64,000 bases of DNA from JADJWR01 sp963847675 (GCA_963847675.1 CAWKAP010000012.1:62001-126000), one strand, 5' to 3'; counted from the first letter of the stretch, positions 45,411 through 55,590 are shown. Program-made: numbers and translations. Notes: generated from the sequence alone by a model not told the origin.

Positions 45411-48263
45411 ATGGACTGCCTGCGCATCCGCGGCGCCCGCACGCACAACCTGAAGAACATCGATCTCGACCTGCCGCGCGGCAAGCTGGTCGTCATCACC
45501 GGCCTGTCCGGCTCGGGGAAGAGCTCGCTCGCTTTCGACACGCTGTACGCGGAGGGCCAGCGACGCTACGTCGAATCCCTGTCGGCGTACGCACGCCAGT
45601 TCCTGCAACTGATGGAAAAGCCGGACGTCGATCTGATCGAGGGCCTGTCGCCGGCGATCGCCATCGAGCAGAAAGCCGGCGCGCACAACCCGCGCTCGAC
45701 GGTCGGCACGGTCACCGAGATCCACGACTACCTCCGGCTGCTCTATGCGCGCGTGGGCCAGCCGCACTGTCCGGATCATCCCGAGCAGGCGCTCGCCGCG
45801 CAGAGCGTGGCGCAGATGGTCGACGCCGCGCTGGCTTTGCCCGCCGATTCGCGGGTCATCGTGCTGGCGCCTGCGGTGCGCGAGCGCAAGGGCGAGTTTG
45901 CCGAACTGTTCGAAGATCTGCAGGCGCAGGGGTTCGTCCGCCTGCGCGTCGACGGGGCCATCGTCGAGGCACAGGAACTGCCGGCACTGGCGCGCAACGA
46001 GAAGCACTCGATCGACGTCGTGGTCGACCGGCTGAAGGTGCGGCCCGAGGCGCGCCAGCGGTTTGCCGAATCGTTCGAGACCGCGTTGCGCGTCGGCGGT
46101 GGTCGCGCACTGCTGCTCGACACCGACAACGGAACCGAGCACCTGTTTTCGAGCCGTCACGCGTGCCCGCTGTGTGCCTATTCGGCGCCGGACCTGGAGC
46201 CTCGCCTGTTCTCGTTCAACAGCCCGAGCGGCGCCTGTCCGAGCTGCGATGGCCTGGGCCGGGTCGACTTCTTCGACGAGGCTCGGGTCGTCGAGCACCC
46301 CGAACTGTCGCTCGCGGCGGGCGCGATTCCCGGCTGGGACCGGCGCAACAGCCACTATTTCCAGCTGCTGACCTCGCTCGCCAGGCACGCCGGCGTCGAC
46401 ATCGATCAGCCGTTCAACGAACTGCCGCCGGCCTTCGCGCAGCAGGTTCTTCACGGCACGGGGGAAGAAGCGGTTCCGTTCACTTACACGAGCGACCGCG
46501 GCCGCAAGGTCACGCGCCGCCATCCGTTCGAAGGCGTGCTGCCGAGCATGGACCGCCGCTGGCGGGAGACCGATTCAGCGGCGGTACGCGAAGCCCTCGG
46601 GCGGCTGCGCAGCGCGCGACCGTGCCCGGCCTGCGATGGCACGCGGCTGCGCCGCGAGGCGCGCTTCGTTTTCGTCGGCAGCGGCGGCCAGCGGCGGGCG
46701 ATCTTCGACATCGAACGCGCGCCGCTTGCCGACGCGCTCGCCTATTTCGATGCGCTGCATCTGACCGGCGCGAAGGGCGAGGTGGCGGCGCGCATCGTGC
46801 GCGAGATCGCGACGAGACTGCGCTTCCTGAGCGACGTCGGCCTGACCTATCTCACGCTCGACCGTGCCGCCGACACGCTTTCCGGCGGCGAAGCGCAGCG
46901 CATCCGCCTGGCCTCGCAGATCGGCTCGGGCCTGACGGGGGTGCTGTACGTGCTCGACGAGCCTTCGATCGGTCTGCACCAGCGCGACAACGCCCGGTTG
47001 ATCGCCACGCTCAAGCGGCTGCGCGACCTCGGCAACTCGGTACTGGTGGTCGAGCACGACGAGGACGCGATTCGCGCCGCCGATCACGTCGTCGACATGG
47101 GGCCGGGGGCGGGGGTCCACGGCGGCGAGGTCGTCGCCACGGGGCACGCATCGGAAATCGAGCGCGCGCCGGCGTCACTGACCGGCGCGTACCTTTCCGG
47201 CAGACAGCACATCGAGGTACCGGCGGCACGGGTGCCGCCCGGGCTGGACTGGCTGCGCCTGGCCGGCGCGCGCGGCAACAACCTGCGGAACGTCGACCTC
47301 GAACTTCCGGTGGGTCTCCTGGTATGCGTCACCGGTGTCTCGGGTTCCGGCAAGTCGACACTGATCAACGACACGCTGGCCGCCGCGGTGGCGCGCAGCG
47401 TCTACGGCTCGGGCGCCGAGCCCGCACCTTACGCATCGATCGAGGGGCTCGAGTTTTTCGACAAGGTCATCCTGGTCGATCAAAGCCCGATCGGGCGCAC
47501 GCCGCGCAGCAACCCGGCCACCTATACGGGGCTCTTCACGCCGATCCGCGAACTGTTTGCCGGGACGCCGATCGCGCGCGAGCGCGGCTACGAAGCCGGC
47601 CGCTTCTCCTTCAATGTGCGGGGCGGGCGCTGCGAAGCCTGCCAGGGCGATGGCCTGATCAAGGTCGAGATGCATTTCTTGCCCGATGTCTACGTGCCCT
47701 GCGACAGCTGCCACGGCCGCCGCTACAACCGCGAGACGCTCGAGGTGCTTTACAAAGGCAGGAACATCGCCGAGGTGCTCGACCTTACCGTCGAGGATGC
47801 CGCCGCGTTCTTCGGCGCGGTCCCGGTGCTGGCGCGCAAGCTCGCGCTCCTGTCGGATGTCGGCCTCGGCTACCTGAAGCTCGGCCAGAGCGCCATCACG
47901 CTGTCCGGCGGTGAGGCGCAGCGCGTGAAACTGTCGCTCGAGCTCTCCAAGCGCGATACCGGCCGCACCCTGTACGTGCTCGACGAACCAACCACCGGGC
48001 TGCACTTTCACGACATCGCGCTGCTGCTGCGCGTGCTGCACCAGCTGCGCAGCGCGGGCAATACCGTGGTGGTCATCGAGCACAACCTCGACGTGATCAA
48101 GACAGCCGACTGGGTGATCGACCTCGGTCCCGAAGGCGGCGACGGCGGCGGCCGCATCGTCGCCGCCGGAACCCCGGAACAGGTCGCCAACCAAGCGGAC
48201 AGCCACACCGGCCGCCATCTACACGCCTCGCTGACCCGCTGGGTCAAACGACGCGCGGCGTGA
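45411..48263 (+). CDS. uvrA: UvrABC excinuclease subunit A
   Basis: UvrA recognises bulky DNA lesions and loads UvrB in nucleotide-excision repair. The 950-residue protein starts MDCLRIRGARTHNLKNIDLD. It has two ABC units: Walker A GLSGSGKSSLAFDTL and GVSGSGKSTLINDTL; signatures LSGGEAQRIRLASQIG and LSGGEAQRVKLSLELS. Zinc modules are CPLCAYSAPDLEPRLFSFN...CPSC in the N half and CEACQGDGLIKVEMHFLP...CDSC in the C half. Length and motifs are normal. Upstream in-frame sequence overlaps the promoter region and is excluded. Confidence 0.97.
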   Translation: MDCLRIRGARTHNLKNIDLDLPRGKLVVITGLSGSGKSSLAFDTLYAEGQRRYVESLSAYARQFLQLMEKPDVDLIEGLSPAIAIEQKAGAHNPRSTVGTVTEIHDYLRLLYARVGQPHCPDHPEQALAAQSVAQMVDAALALPADSRVIVLAPAVRERKGEFAELFEDLQAQGFVRLRVDGAIVEAQELPALARNEKHSIDVVVDRLKVRPEARQRFAESFETALRVGGGRALLLDTDNGTEHLFSSRHACPLCAYSAPDLEPRLFSFNSPSGACPSCDGLGRVDFFDEARVVEHPELSLAAGAIPGWDRRNSHYFQLLTSLARHAGVDIDQPFNELPPAFAQQVLHGTGEEAVPFTYTSDRGRKVTRRHPFEGVLPSMDRRWRETDSAAVREALGRLRSARPCPACDGTRLRREARFVFVGSGGQRRAIFDIERAPLADALAYFDALHLTGAKGEVAARIVREIATRLRFLSDVGLTYLTLDRAADTLSGGEAQRIRLASQIGSGLTGVLYVLDEPSIGLHQRDNARLIATLKRLRDLGNSVLVVEHDEDAIRAADHVVDMGPGAGVHGGEVVATGHASEIERAPASLTGAYLSGRQHIEVPAARVPPGLDWLRLAGARGNNLRNVDLELPVGLLVCVTGVSGSGKSTLINDTLAAAVARSVYGSGAEPAPYASIEGLEFFDKVILVDQSPIGRTPRSNPATYTGLFTPIRELFAGTPIARERGYEAGRFSFNVRGGRCEACQGDGLIKVEMHFLPDVYVPCDSCHGRRYNRETLEVLYKGRNIAEVLDLTVEDAAAFFGAVPVLARKLALLSDVGLGYLKLGQSAITLSGGEAQRVKLSLELSKRDTGRTLYVLDEPTTGLHFHDIALLLRVLHQLRSAGNTVVVIEHNLDVIKTADWVIDLGPEGGDGGGRIVAAGTPEQVANQADSHTGRHLHASLTRWVKRRAA

Positions 48264-48406
48264 ATCGCGCCGGTGCCGTCGCGCGGGCTAACGTACCTGA
48301 AGGCGGCCGAGCGATTCGCCCGGCACCCTGGTGTGCAGGATGAGCGCCGCGCCCAATGTAGCCGGCCAGGACGGCAGTGCGCCGCAAAACTCGCGCCGCG
48401 CCGGCA

Positions 48407-50380
48407 TCACTTCCGGCTCAGCCTGAGTTCGGCCATCTCGAGAGCCTCCTGTGGACCACGCAGGACCAGCACGTCGCCCGCCTGAAGGATCAGTTCCGCC
48501 GCAGGGTCGTCGCCGCGGATGCCGCGGCGCCTGACGGCGGTGACCTCCGCGCCGACGTCATGCAGCGCCAGTTCACCAAGCGTGCGGCCCACGGCCGCGG
48601 CACCGGGTTCGACAGCCACCGAGTGCAGCCGGGCGTGCGCTTCGTCGTCGAAATCGACGTGATCGTCGGCGCCGTGGAAATAGCCGCGCAGGAATCGGTA
48701 ACGGGAGTCGCGCGCTTTCTGCACGCGCCGCACGACGCGCGACAACGGCACGCCAAGCAGCACGAGCGCGTGCGAGCCGAGCATCAGGCTGCCCTCGAAG
48801 ACCTCGGGCACGACCTCGGTCGCGCCCCCTCTCAGCAATCGGTCGAGGTCGGCGTCGTCCTGGGTGCGCACGATGACCGGCAACGTCGGATTCAGCTCGT
48901 GCGCGAAGTGCAGCACCTTGAGCGCCGAGTGCGCATCGTTGTAGCTGATCACCAGCGCGGCGGCTCGACTCAGGCCGGCGGCGATCAGTGTCTCGCGCCG
49001 CGCGGCATCGCCGTAGACGACCGAGTCGCCGGCAGCCGTCGCCTCACGAACACGGTCGGGATCCAGATCGAGGGCGACATAGCCGATGTTCTCGTCGGCC
49101 AGCATCCGCGCCAGGTGCTGGCCGCTGCGGCCATAGCCGGCAATGATCACGTGTTTGTCGACCGCCATCGAGCGCGCCGCGATCTTGTGCAACTCCAGCG
49201 CCCGTTGCATCCATTCCGAGGCGACGAAGCGCATCGCGATCCGGTCGCTGTACTGGACCAGGAATGGCGTGGCCAGGATCGACAACAGCATGGCTGCGAG
49301 CACGATCTGGCGCAGCGTCGGATCGAGCAGGGGCGCCCCTTGTGCGAGCAGCACGAAACCGAACTCGCCTGCCGTGGCGAGCCCCAGCCCGACCCGGATC
49401 GCCGTCCCCGTCGAGGCGCCAAGCCCCTTGGCCAGCGCGATGACCAGCAGGCCCTTGAACGTGGTCGGGCCGACCAGCGCCAGCATCACCCAGCCGAACT
49501 GCTCGACCACGACCTGGACGTCGAGAAGCATGCCGATCGTGATGAAGAACAGCCCGAGCAGCACGTCGCGGAAAGGCTTGATGTCCTCCTCGACCTGGTG
49601 CCGGTACTCGGTTTCGGCGATCAGCATGCCGGCGACGAAGCTGCCCAAGGCCAGCGACAGGCCGGCATGCTCGGTCAGCCACGCCAGGCCGAGCGCAATC
49701 AGAAGAACGTTGAGCACGAACAGTTCGTGCGCGCGCCGCCGGGCCACGAGATGCAGCCAGTGGCGCACCACCCAGCGCCCGCCGGCAAGAAGTACCGTCA
49801 GCAGCACCACTGCCTTCAGCGTTGCCCAGCCGAGCGACTCGGCGAGGTCCCCAGTCCGCGATGCGAGCGCCGGAATGACGACCAGCAGCGGCACCACGGC
49901 AAGATCCTGGAACAGCAGCACGCCGACCATGCGCCGCCCATGCTCGGTTTCCAGTTCGAGCCGGTCGGCCAGCAGCTTCATCAGGATGGCGGTCGACGAC
50001 ATTGCCAGCGTCGCGCCAAGCACGAATACCTCGGCCAGCGGCAGCGGCCAGAACCGGCCGACCACCCAGCCAGCGGCCACGACGCTGAGCACGGTCAGCA
50101 CGACCTGTCCCATCCCCAGGCCGAAAACCAGGCTGCGCATGCTTTTCAGCTTGGGCAGGGAGAACTCCAGCCCGATCGAAAACATCAGGAAGACGACCCC
50201 GAACTCCGCCAGGTAGCGGGTTTCCCTGCTGTCCGGGACGAGGCCAAGCGCGTGCGGTCCGATCAGGATGCCGACCGCCAGGTAGCCGAGCATCGGCGGC
50301 AGGTTGAGCAGGCGGAACACCACCACGCCGATCACGGCGGCGGCCAGCAGCAGCAGCGTCAGTTCGAGGGCGGTAGGCAT
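48407..50380 (-). CDS. CPA2-family cation:proton antiporter with TrkA domains (KefB/C-like)
   Basis: The 657-residue protein combines an N-terminal Na/H-exchanger domain of about 12 helices (residues 1-380; for example GVVFLMFSIGLEFSLPKLKS and LALGSFVAGMLIAETEYRHQ) with cytoplasmic regulatory domains. These are a Rossmann TrkA-N domain (VIIAGYGRSGQHLARMLADE, GxGxxG) and a C-terminal TrkA-C domain (about residues 570-650). This is the layout of Kef-type potassium efflux systems and related YbaL proteins. No KefF/G ancillary gene is adjacent. It is divergent from kdsD, as in many betaproteobacteria. Confidence 0.92.
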   Translation of the reverse strand: MPTALELTLLLLAAAVIGVVVFRLLNLPPMLGYLAVGILIGPHALGLVPDSRETRYLAEFGVVFLMFSIGLEFSLPKLKSMRSLVFGLGMGQVVLTVLSVVAAGWVVGRFWPLPLAEVFVLGATLAMSSTAILMKLLADRLELETEHGRRMVGVLLFQDLAVVPLLVVIPALASRTGDLAESLGWATLKAVVLLTVLLAGGRWVVRHWLHLVARRRAHELFVLNVLLIALGLAWLTEHAGLSLALGSFVAGMLIAETEYRHQVEEDIKPFRDVLLGLFFITIGMLLDVQVVVEQFGWVMLALVGPTTFKGLLVIALAKGLGASTGTAIRVGLGLATAGEFGFVLLAQGAPLLDPTLRQIVLAAMLLSILATPFLVQYSDRIAMRFVASEWMQRALELHKIAARSMAVDKHVIIAGYGRSGQHLARMLADENIGYVALDLDPDRVREATAAGDSVVYGDAARRETLIAAGLSRAAALVISYNDAHSALKVLHFAHELNPTLPVIVRTQDDADLDRLLRGGATEVVPEVFEGSLMLGSHALVLLGVPLSRVVRRVQKARDSRYRFLRGYFHGADDHVDFDDEAHARLHSVAVEPGAAAVGRTLGELALHDVGAEVTAVRRRGIRGDDPAAELILQAGDVLVLRGPQEALEMAELRLSRK

Positions 50381-50493
50381 GACGATCGGCCGGATCGGCT
50401 AATACGAGCAAGAGCCGTGCCAGGTACAGGTCGCCAGAGTATCATCGACCGCACCTGCCGCCGCCTCGGTCGTCGCGCCGATGCCTCCAGAAG

Positions 50494-51486
50494 ATGCGCC
50501 CCGCCGATCTTTCCACTCCCTCCCGCGCCGATGCTCTCGAACTGGCGAAGACGGTCCTCAGGGTCGAGGGACAGGCTGTCGCCGCGCTGGCCGACCGGCT
50601 CGACGGGACGTTCCTGCGCGCGGTGGATCTGCTGCTGAACTGCCGGGGCCGCGTCGTCGTCAGCGGCATCGGCAAGAGCGGTCATATCGGACGCAAGATC
50701 GCCGCCACGATGGCCTCGACCGGCACGCCGGCAATGTTCGTGCATGCGGCAGAGGCCGCGCACGGCGACCTCGGCATGATTACCTGCAACGATGTGCTTG
50801 TAGCGCTGTCGTACTCGGGCGAAACGGCTGAATTGCTGACCGTCGTGCCGACGCTCAAGCGGGAAGGCACCCCCCTCGTTGCATTCACAGGCAACGCTGA
50901 CTCCCCGCTGGCGCGGTATGCGGATGTCCACCTGGACGTCCGCGTCGACAAGGAAGCCTGCCCGCTGAACCTCGCGCCCACCTCCTCGACGACCGCGATG
51001 CTGGCACTCGGCGACGCGCTCGCGGTTGCCTGCCTGGATGCCCGCGGCTTCGGGCCGGCCGATTTCGCCCGCTCGCACCCCGGCGGTGCGCTCGGCCGGC
51101 GGCTGCTGACCAAGGTCGAAGACGTGATGGCCAAGGGGAGCGACATTCCGTCGGTGCCGGTGACGGCGACCGTGATGGAAGCCGTGCAGGAAATCTCGCG
51201 CAAGCGGCTCGGCATGACCGCCGTGCTCGACGCCGACGGTCGCGTGGCAGGAATTTTCACCGATGGGGACCTTCGCCGCCTGCTCGAACACGGCGCGAGC
51301 GTGCGCGATCTCGGCATCGCCGAGGTGATGACGCGTGATCCGCTGACCATCGGTCCCGGCGCGCTGGCGGCCGAGGCGGCGCAACTGATCGAGTCGACCC
51401 TGAGGAACCAGCTTCTCGTGGTCGACAACGGACGGCTCGTCGGCGCGCTGCATGCGCACGACCTGACTGCAGCGAGGGTGCTGTGA
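50494..51486 (+). CDS. kdsD: D-arabinose-5-phosphate isomerase
   Basis: KdsD isomerises ribulose-5-phosphate to arabinose-5-phosphate, first step of KDO synthesis for lipopolysaccharide. The 330-residue protein has a SIS domain (VVSGIGKSGHIGRKIAATMA, VALSYSGETAELLTVV, LNLAPTSSTTAMLALGDALA) followed by paired CBS domains from about residue 205 (DGRVAGIFTDGDLRRLLEHG). This is normal length. Its stop overlaps the kdsC start (GTGA), opening the kds-lpt-rpoN gene string. Confidence 0.95.
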   Translation: MRPADLSTPSRADALELAKTVLRVEGQAVAALADRLDGTFLRAVDLLLNCRGRVVVSGIGKSGHIGRKIAATMASTGTPAMFVHAAEAAHGDLGMITCNDVLVALSYSGETAELLTVVPTLKREGTPLVAFTGNADSPLARYADVHLDVRVDKEACPLNLAPTSSTTAMLALGDALAVACLDARGFGPADFARSHPGGALGRRLLTKVEDVMAKGSDIPSVPVTATVMEAVQEISRKRLGMTAVLDADGRVAGIFTDGDLRRLLEHGASVRDLGIAEVMTRDPLTIGPGALAAEAAQLIESTLRNQLLVVDNGRLVGALHAHDLTAARVL

Positions 51487-52028
51487 CGAATGCGGAACAG
51501 CGCGCTGCCGCCGTCCGGCTGCTCGTGCTGGACGTCGACGGCGTGCTGACCGACGGCCGCCTTTATTTCGGCGCGGACGGCGAGGCGCTCAAGGTCTTCG
51601 ACGTACGCGACGGACTGGGCGTGAAGATGCTGCGCGAAGCCGGCATCGAAGTGGCGATCCTTTCGTCGCGCAGTTCGCCGGTCGTCGAGCGGCGCGCCAA
51701 GGAACTGGGCATCGCGCCGGTTGTCCAGGGAGCAACCGATAAAGGGGCAGGCTTCGCCGCGCTGGCCCAGGCCCTGCGACTCACCCCCGCCCAGTGCGGC
51801 TACATCGGTGACGACTGGCCGGACCTTGCCGCGCTCGCCCAGGCCGGCTTCGCTGCCACGGTCTCGGATGCCTCGCCCGAGGTCAAGCGTATCTCGCACT
51901 GGATCAGTGAAGCCCCCGGAGGGCGCGGCGCGGTCCGCGAACTGGCGGAGTTCATTTTGCGCGCGCAGGGGCGGTTCGGGGACGTGCTGCGGCGGCACGG
52001 CGGCGCGGAGACGGCCGGCAATGCGTGA
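51483..52028 (+). CDS. kdsC: KDO-8-phosphate phosphatase
   Basis: KdsC removes phosphate from 3-deoxy-D-manno-octulosonate 8-phosphate. The 181-residue capless HAD protein has the nucleophile motif LLVLDVDGVLTDGRLYFG, AILSSRSSPVVERRAKELG and the metal motif GYIGDDWPDLAALAQAGF. It starts at GTG overlapping the kdsD stop, and its own stop overlaps the lptC start by 8 bp, so the three are translated as a coupled set. Confidence 0.95.
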   Translation: MTNAEQRAAAVRLLVLDVDGVLTDGRLYFGADGEALKVFDVRDGLGVKMLREAGIEVAILSSRSSPVVERRAKELGIAPVVQGATDKGAGFAALAQALRLTPAQCGYIGDDWPDLAALAQAGFAATVSDASPEVKRISHWISEAPGGRGAVRELAEFILRAQGRFGDVLRRHGGAETAGNA

Positions 52029-52593
52029 CCGGCTGTCGATGCTGATCGCTGCGCTGCTGCTGACGGTCGTGACGGTCACCAGCTACTGGTATTCGCGCGA
52101 AATGCGGCGACCCACGATCCGCACGCCGCCCGCACCAGGCACGCCGGATTTCATCGTCGATCGCGTCGTGCTGACGCAGTTCGACGACACCGGGCAGGCG
52201 CGCTACAAGCTGTTTGCCGAGCAGCTTTCGTACTTCAATGAAAATGACGATATCGAACTGGCCCGACCGCGGCTGGTGAGCCTGCAGCCAGACGAGCCGC
52301 AGTTGCAGGCGTCGGCGATCCGCGCGCGCGTCACGAATGCCGGCGAACGGGTGCTGATGCAGGGCGACGTACTGCTGCAACGCGCGGCCGGCCGCGACAG
52401 GCCGGCGCTGACGATCCGCACCGAGCGAATGACGGCGATCCCGGACAAGGAGCTGTTTTCTTCGGACGTTCCAGTGCTGATCGTGCAGGGCGACACCCGG
52501 CTGGCCGGAGCAGCGATGGATTACGACAACCTGAAGCACGTGCTGACCGTAAGCGGCGGACTGCGCGGCGAAATGGCGCCCGGCCGCCGCTGA
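52021..52593 (+). CDS. lptC: LPS export protein LptC
   Basis: LptC is the bitopic inner-membrane member of the Lpt bridge and passes LPS from LptBFG to LptA. The 190-residue protein has one N-terminal anchor (MLIAALLLTVVTVTSYWYSR) and a periplasmic beta-jellyroll with ARYKLFAEQLSYFNENDDIE and DKELFSSDVPVLIVQGDTRL, as in the family. It overlaps kdsC and is followed 15 bp later by lptA. Confidence 0.92.
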   Translation: MRDRLSMLIAALLLTVVTVTSYWYSREMRRPTIRTPPAPGTPDFIVDRVVLTQFDDTGQARYKLFAEQLSYFNENDDIELARPRLVSLQPDEPQLQASAIRARVTNAGERVLMQGDVLLQRAAGRDRPALTIRTERMTAIPDKELFSSDVPVLIVQGDTRLAGAAMDYDNLKHVLTVSGGLRGEMAPGRR

Positions 52594-52608
52594 CTGGGGG
52601 ATCTCCCG

Positions 52609-53193
52609 ATGCGAATGCTGCTGCTGATCGCGCTAGCCGCCCTTGCCCTGCCGGCGCTGGCCGAGCGCGCCGACCGGGACCAGCCGACGATCATCGAGGC
52701 CGACCGCGGTGTCTTCGACGAACTGAAGCAGGTTAACGTCGTCAGCGGAAGCGCGACCCTGACCAAGGGCACGCTTCGAATCACCGGCGAGCGGATGGAG
52801 CTGCGCACCGGGTCCGACGGCTATCGCAGCGCCGTGGTGACCGCGGCGCCAGGCGCGCTGGCGACGTTTCGTCAGCGCAGGGACCCGTCCCGGCCCGGCA
52901 TCGAGGAGTACATGGAGGGCACGGCCGAGCGCATCGAGTGGGACGAAAAGACCGACTCGGTCCGTTTCGTCAACCAGGCCCGTTGGCGACGGCTCGAAAA
53001 CGGCGTCGTCCGGGATGAGATCAGCGGCCAGGTCATCTCCTACGACGCCACCGCGTCGACATATCGGGTGGACGGGGGCGAGCGCGGCGATGGCCGCGTC
53101 CGCGCGGTGATCGCGCCGCGAACGAGTGAGACCCCGAAGGCCGGGGCAGTTCCGCTGAGTCCGGCAACCCGAATGCCCGAGGGTCGCAAGTGA
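52609..53193 (+). CDS. lptA: LPS periplasmic transport protein LptA
   Basis: LptA forms the periplasmic bridge that carries LPS to LptDE. The 194-residue protein has a Sec signal (MRMLLLIALAALALPALA-ER) and the OstA beta-jellyroll: DQPTIIEADRGVFDELKQVN, VSGSATLTKGTLRITGERME and IEEYMEGTAERIEWDEKTDS. The C-terminal tail (about residues 165-194) is low-complexity. It precedes lptB by 133 bp. Confidence 0.93.
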   Translation: MRMLLLIALAALALPALAERADRDQPTIIEADRGVFDELKQVNVVSGSATLTKGTLRITGERMELRTGSDGYRSAVVTAAPGALATFRQRRDPSRPGIEEYMEGTAERIEWDEKTDSVRFVNQARWRRLENGVVRDEISGQVISYDATASTYRVDGGERGDGRVRAVIAPRTSETPKAGAVPLSPATRMPEGRK

Positions 53194-53326
53194 TCGACAC
53201 GCGAGTCGAACCCGCTCGGGAAGGGGTTCCGCGCCGCACGGATGATCCGGGAACAATGCGCCCGGGCGCCCCTAGCAGACGCGCACGCCCACCAGGATCC
53301 GCATGGCAGTACGTGCGAGGGAATTC

Positions 53327-54127
53327 ATGAGCGCCGCGCAGACCGCAGTTGTCGGCGGCGTGCCCGGCGGCGCGCAGGACGAGGCGGGCAGCCGCCTTCG
53401 GGTCGAGCATCTGCACAAACGCTACGGCGCCCGGGTCGTGGTCAAGGACGTTTCGCTGTCCGTGGAGGCGGGCGCCGTGGTCGGTCTGCTAGGGCCGAAC
53501 GGCGCCGGCAAAACGACGTGCTTCTACATGGTCGTCGGGCTGGTCCCGATGGATGGCGGCGCGATCTTCCTCGACGACGTGTCGATCGCGCATCTGCCGA
53601 TCCACCGCCGGGCGCGCCTTGGCCTTTCGTACCTGCCCCAGGAGGCGTCGGTGTTCCGGCGCCTGACAGTCGAGGAAAACGTACGGGCGGTATTGGAGCT
53701 TCAGTACGGCGCCGATGGCCGCCCGTTGGCGCCGGCAGAAATGGCCAGACGACTGGACACCCTGCTGGACGACCTGCAGATCGGCCATCTGCGCACCAAC
53801 GGGGCGCTTTCGCTGTCCGGCGGCGAGCGGCGGCGGGTCGAGATTGCGCGGGCACTTGCGGCCGCGCCGCGCTTCATCCTGCTCGACGAACCGTTCGCAG
53901 GAGTCGATCCGATCGCCGTCATCGAGATCCAGCGCATCGTCCGCTTCCTCAAGGAGCGGGGCATCGGCGTTCTGATCACCGATCACAACGTGCGCGAGAC
54001 GCTCGGCATCTGCGACCACGCGTACATCATCAACGAAGGCCAGGTGCTTGCCGCCGGCAGCCCGCACGAAATAGTCGAAAACGAGTCCGTGCGGCGGGTC
54101 TACCTCGGCGAACACTTCCGCATGTAG
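53327..54127 (+). CDS. lptB: LPS export ATPase LptB
   Basis: LptB powers LPS extraction with LptFG. It has Walker A GLLGPNGAGKTTCFYMVVGL, Q-loop YLPQEASVFRRLTVEENV, signature LSLSGGERRRVEIARAL, Walker B FILLDEPFAGVDPIA and the typical C-terminal VRRVYLGEHFRM. I use the ATG giving MSAAQTAVVGG (266 residues, GAGGG upstream); an ATG 24 bases earlier is also possible. Either way there are about 25 extra N-terminal residues before the usual LptB start. rpoN begins 5 bp after the stop. Confidence 0.94.
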   Translation: MSAAQTAVVGGVPGGAQDEAGSRLRVEHLHKRYGARVVVKDVSLSVEAGAVVGLLGPNGAGKTTCFYMVVGLVPMDGGAIFLDDVSIAHLPIHRRARLGLSYLPQEASVFRRLTVEENVRAVLELQYGADGRPLAPAEMARRLDTLLDDLQIGHLRTNGALSLSGGERRRVEIARALAAAPRFILLDEPFAGVDPIAVIEIQRIVRFLKERGIGVLITDHNVRETLGICDHAYIINEGQVLAAGSPHEIVENESVRRVYLGEHFRM

Positions 54128-54132
54128 CCGCG

Positions 54133-55590
54133 ATGGCGATCAAGCCCGGCCTCCAGCTCAAGCTGGGTCAGCATCTGGCGCTGACTCCGCAGCTGCAGCA
54201 GTCGATCCGGCTGCTGCAGCTGTCGTCGCTCGAACTGGCCCAGGAGATCGAGCAGGCCCTCAACGACAACCCGCTGCTCGAATGTGACGATCCGCCGCTG
54301 GGCGCGGCGATGCGAATCGCTTCCGACGGCGCCATGCTGGAGGTGGCCGCGCCATCGGCCAGCGGCGCCGGGCCGGAGGAGAGCGAAGGCGAGGGCGCCT
54401 CGGCGGTCAACGGAGCGACATTCGAATGGGGAACCTCGCGCGGGGAGCGTGACGACGATGACGACGGCCCGGGCGCCTGGGCCGCAGCGCCGGCTTCGCT
54501 GGGCGAGCACCTGAAGGGACAGCTCGCCGCGACCACGGCCTCGCCGCGCGACCGCGCGCTGGTGTACATCCTGATCGAATCCCTTGACGAACAGGGGTAT
54601 CTGGCCGCAACGCTGGAGGAGCTTCTGGCGATCTGCCCACCGGAGGCCGACGTCGAACTCGACGACCTGGCCACGGCCCTCAAGCTGCTGCAAAGCTTTG
54701 ATCCTGCCGGCGTCGGCGCTCGCAGCGCGGCCGAGTGCCTGACCATCCAGCTCGATGTGCTGGCCGCGCAGGCGCCCCCCGGCCAGGCCGCGGCGATCGG
54801 ATATGCCAAGCGGATCATCAGTGAACACTTGCATCTGCTCGCAGCGAGAGAATTCGAGAAGCTGGCGCGGATACTGGAGCTGACCGAGGAGCAGGTGCAG
54901 CAGGCGCATGCGCTGATTCGTAGACTGAATCCGCATCCCGGCGTAGGCTTTGCCACAACGGTCGTGGACTATGTAGTGCCCGACATCCTGGTGAGGAAAA
55001 GCCGAAATCGGTGGGTAGCGCTGGTCAATCCCGACGTGATGCCGAAGCTGCGGCTGAACCACGCATACGCTGCGGCAGTCAAACAGGAACGAAGCAAGGA
55101 AGGCTTTTCGCAGTGGTCATCCCGCCTGCAGGAAGCGCGCTGGCTGATTCGAAACATCCAGCAGCGCTTCGAGACGATTCAGCGCGTCGCGCAGGCGATC
55201 GCCGACCGTCAGCAGAGCTTCTTCAGCCACGGGGCCATCGCGATGCGGCCGCTCGTGCTGCGCGAGATCGCCGACACCCTCGAACTGCACGAGTCGACCA
55301 TCTCCCGCGTGACCACGAACAAGTACATGTCCACGCCTTACGGCGTGTTCGAGCTGAAATATTTCTTCGGCAGCCATGTGGCGACCGATACCGGCGGCGC
55401 GGCGTCCAGCACGGCGATCCGCGCTCTGATCAAGCAACTGATAGGAGAGGAAGACCCGAAGGATCCACTGTCTGACAATCGCATCGCAGAGCTTCTCGCC
55501 GTTCAGGGCATCGTGGTCGCGCGGCGCACCGTCGCCAAGTACCGCGAGGCGCTGAAGATCCCAGCGGTGGCGCTGCGCAAGAGCCCGTGA
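54133..55590 (+). CDS. rpoN: RNA polymerase sigma-54 factor
   Basis: Sigma-54 directs polymerase to -24/-12 promoters under enhancer-binding activators. The 485-residue protein has the Gln/Leu-rich activator region MAIKPGLQLKLGQHLALTPQ (region I) and an acidic linker (about residues 75-120). The core-binding domain follows, then the helix-turn-helix IADTLELHESTISRVTTNKY and the RpoN box ARRTVAKYRE near the C-terminus. Its place after lptB and before hpf-ptsN is the conserved proteobacterial order. Start chosen at the conserved MAIKPG. Confidence 0.96.
   Translation: MAIKPGLQLKLGQHLALTPQLQQSIRLLQLSSLELAQEIEQALNDNPLLECDDPPLGAAMRIASDGAMLEVAAPSASGAGPEESEGEGASAVNGATFEWGTSRGERDDDDDGPGAWAAAPASLGEHLKGQLAATTASPRDRALVYILIESLDEQGYLAATLEELLAICPPEADVELDDLATALKLLQSFDPAGVGARSAAECLTIQLDVLAAQAPPGQAAAIGYAKRIISEHLHLLAAREFEKLARILELTEEQVQQAHALIRRLNPHPGVGFATTVVDYVVPDILVRKSRNRWVALVNPDVMPKLRLNHAYAAAVKQERSKEGFSQWSSRLQEARWLIRNIQQRFETIQRVAQAIADRQQSFFSHGAIAMRPLVLREIADTLELHESTISRVTTNKYMSTPYGVFELKYFFGSHVATDTGGAASSTAIRALIKQLIGEEDPKDPLSDNRIAELLAVQGIVVARRTVAKYREALKIPAVALRKSP

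Noticed and set aside
48377..50638. 753-codon plus-strand frame opposite the Kef-like antiporter
   Set aside because: Same shadow composition; the antiporter has intact exchanger and TrkA motifs on the other strand.
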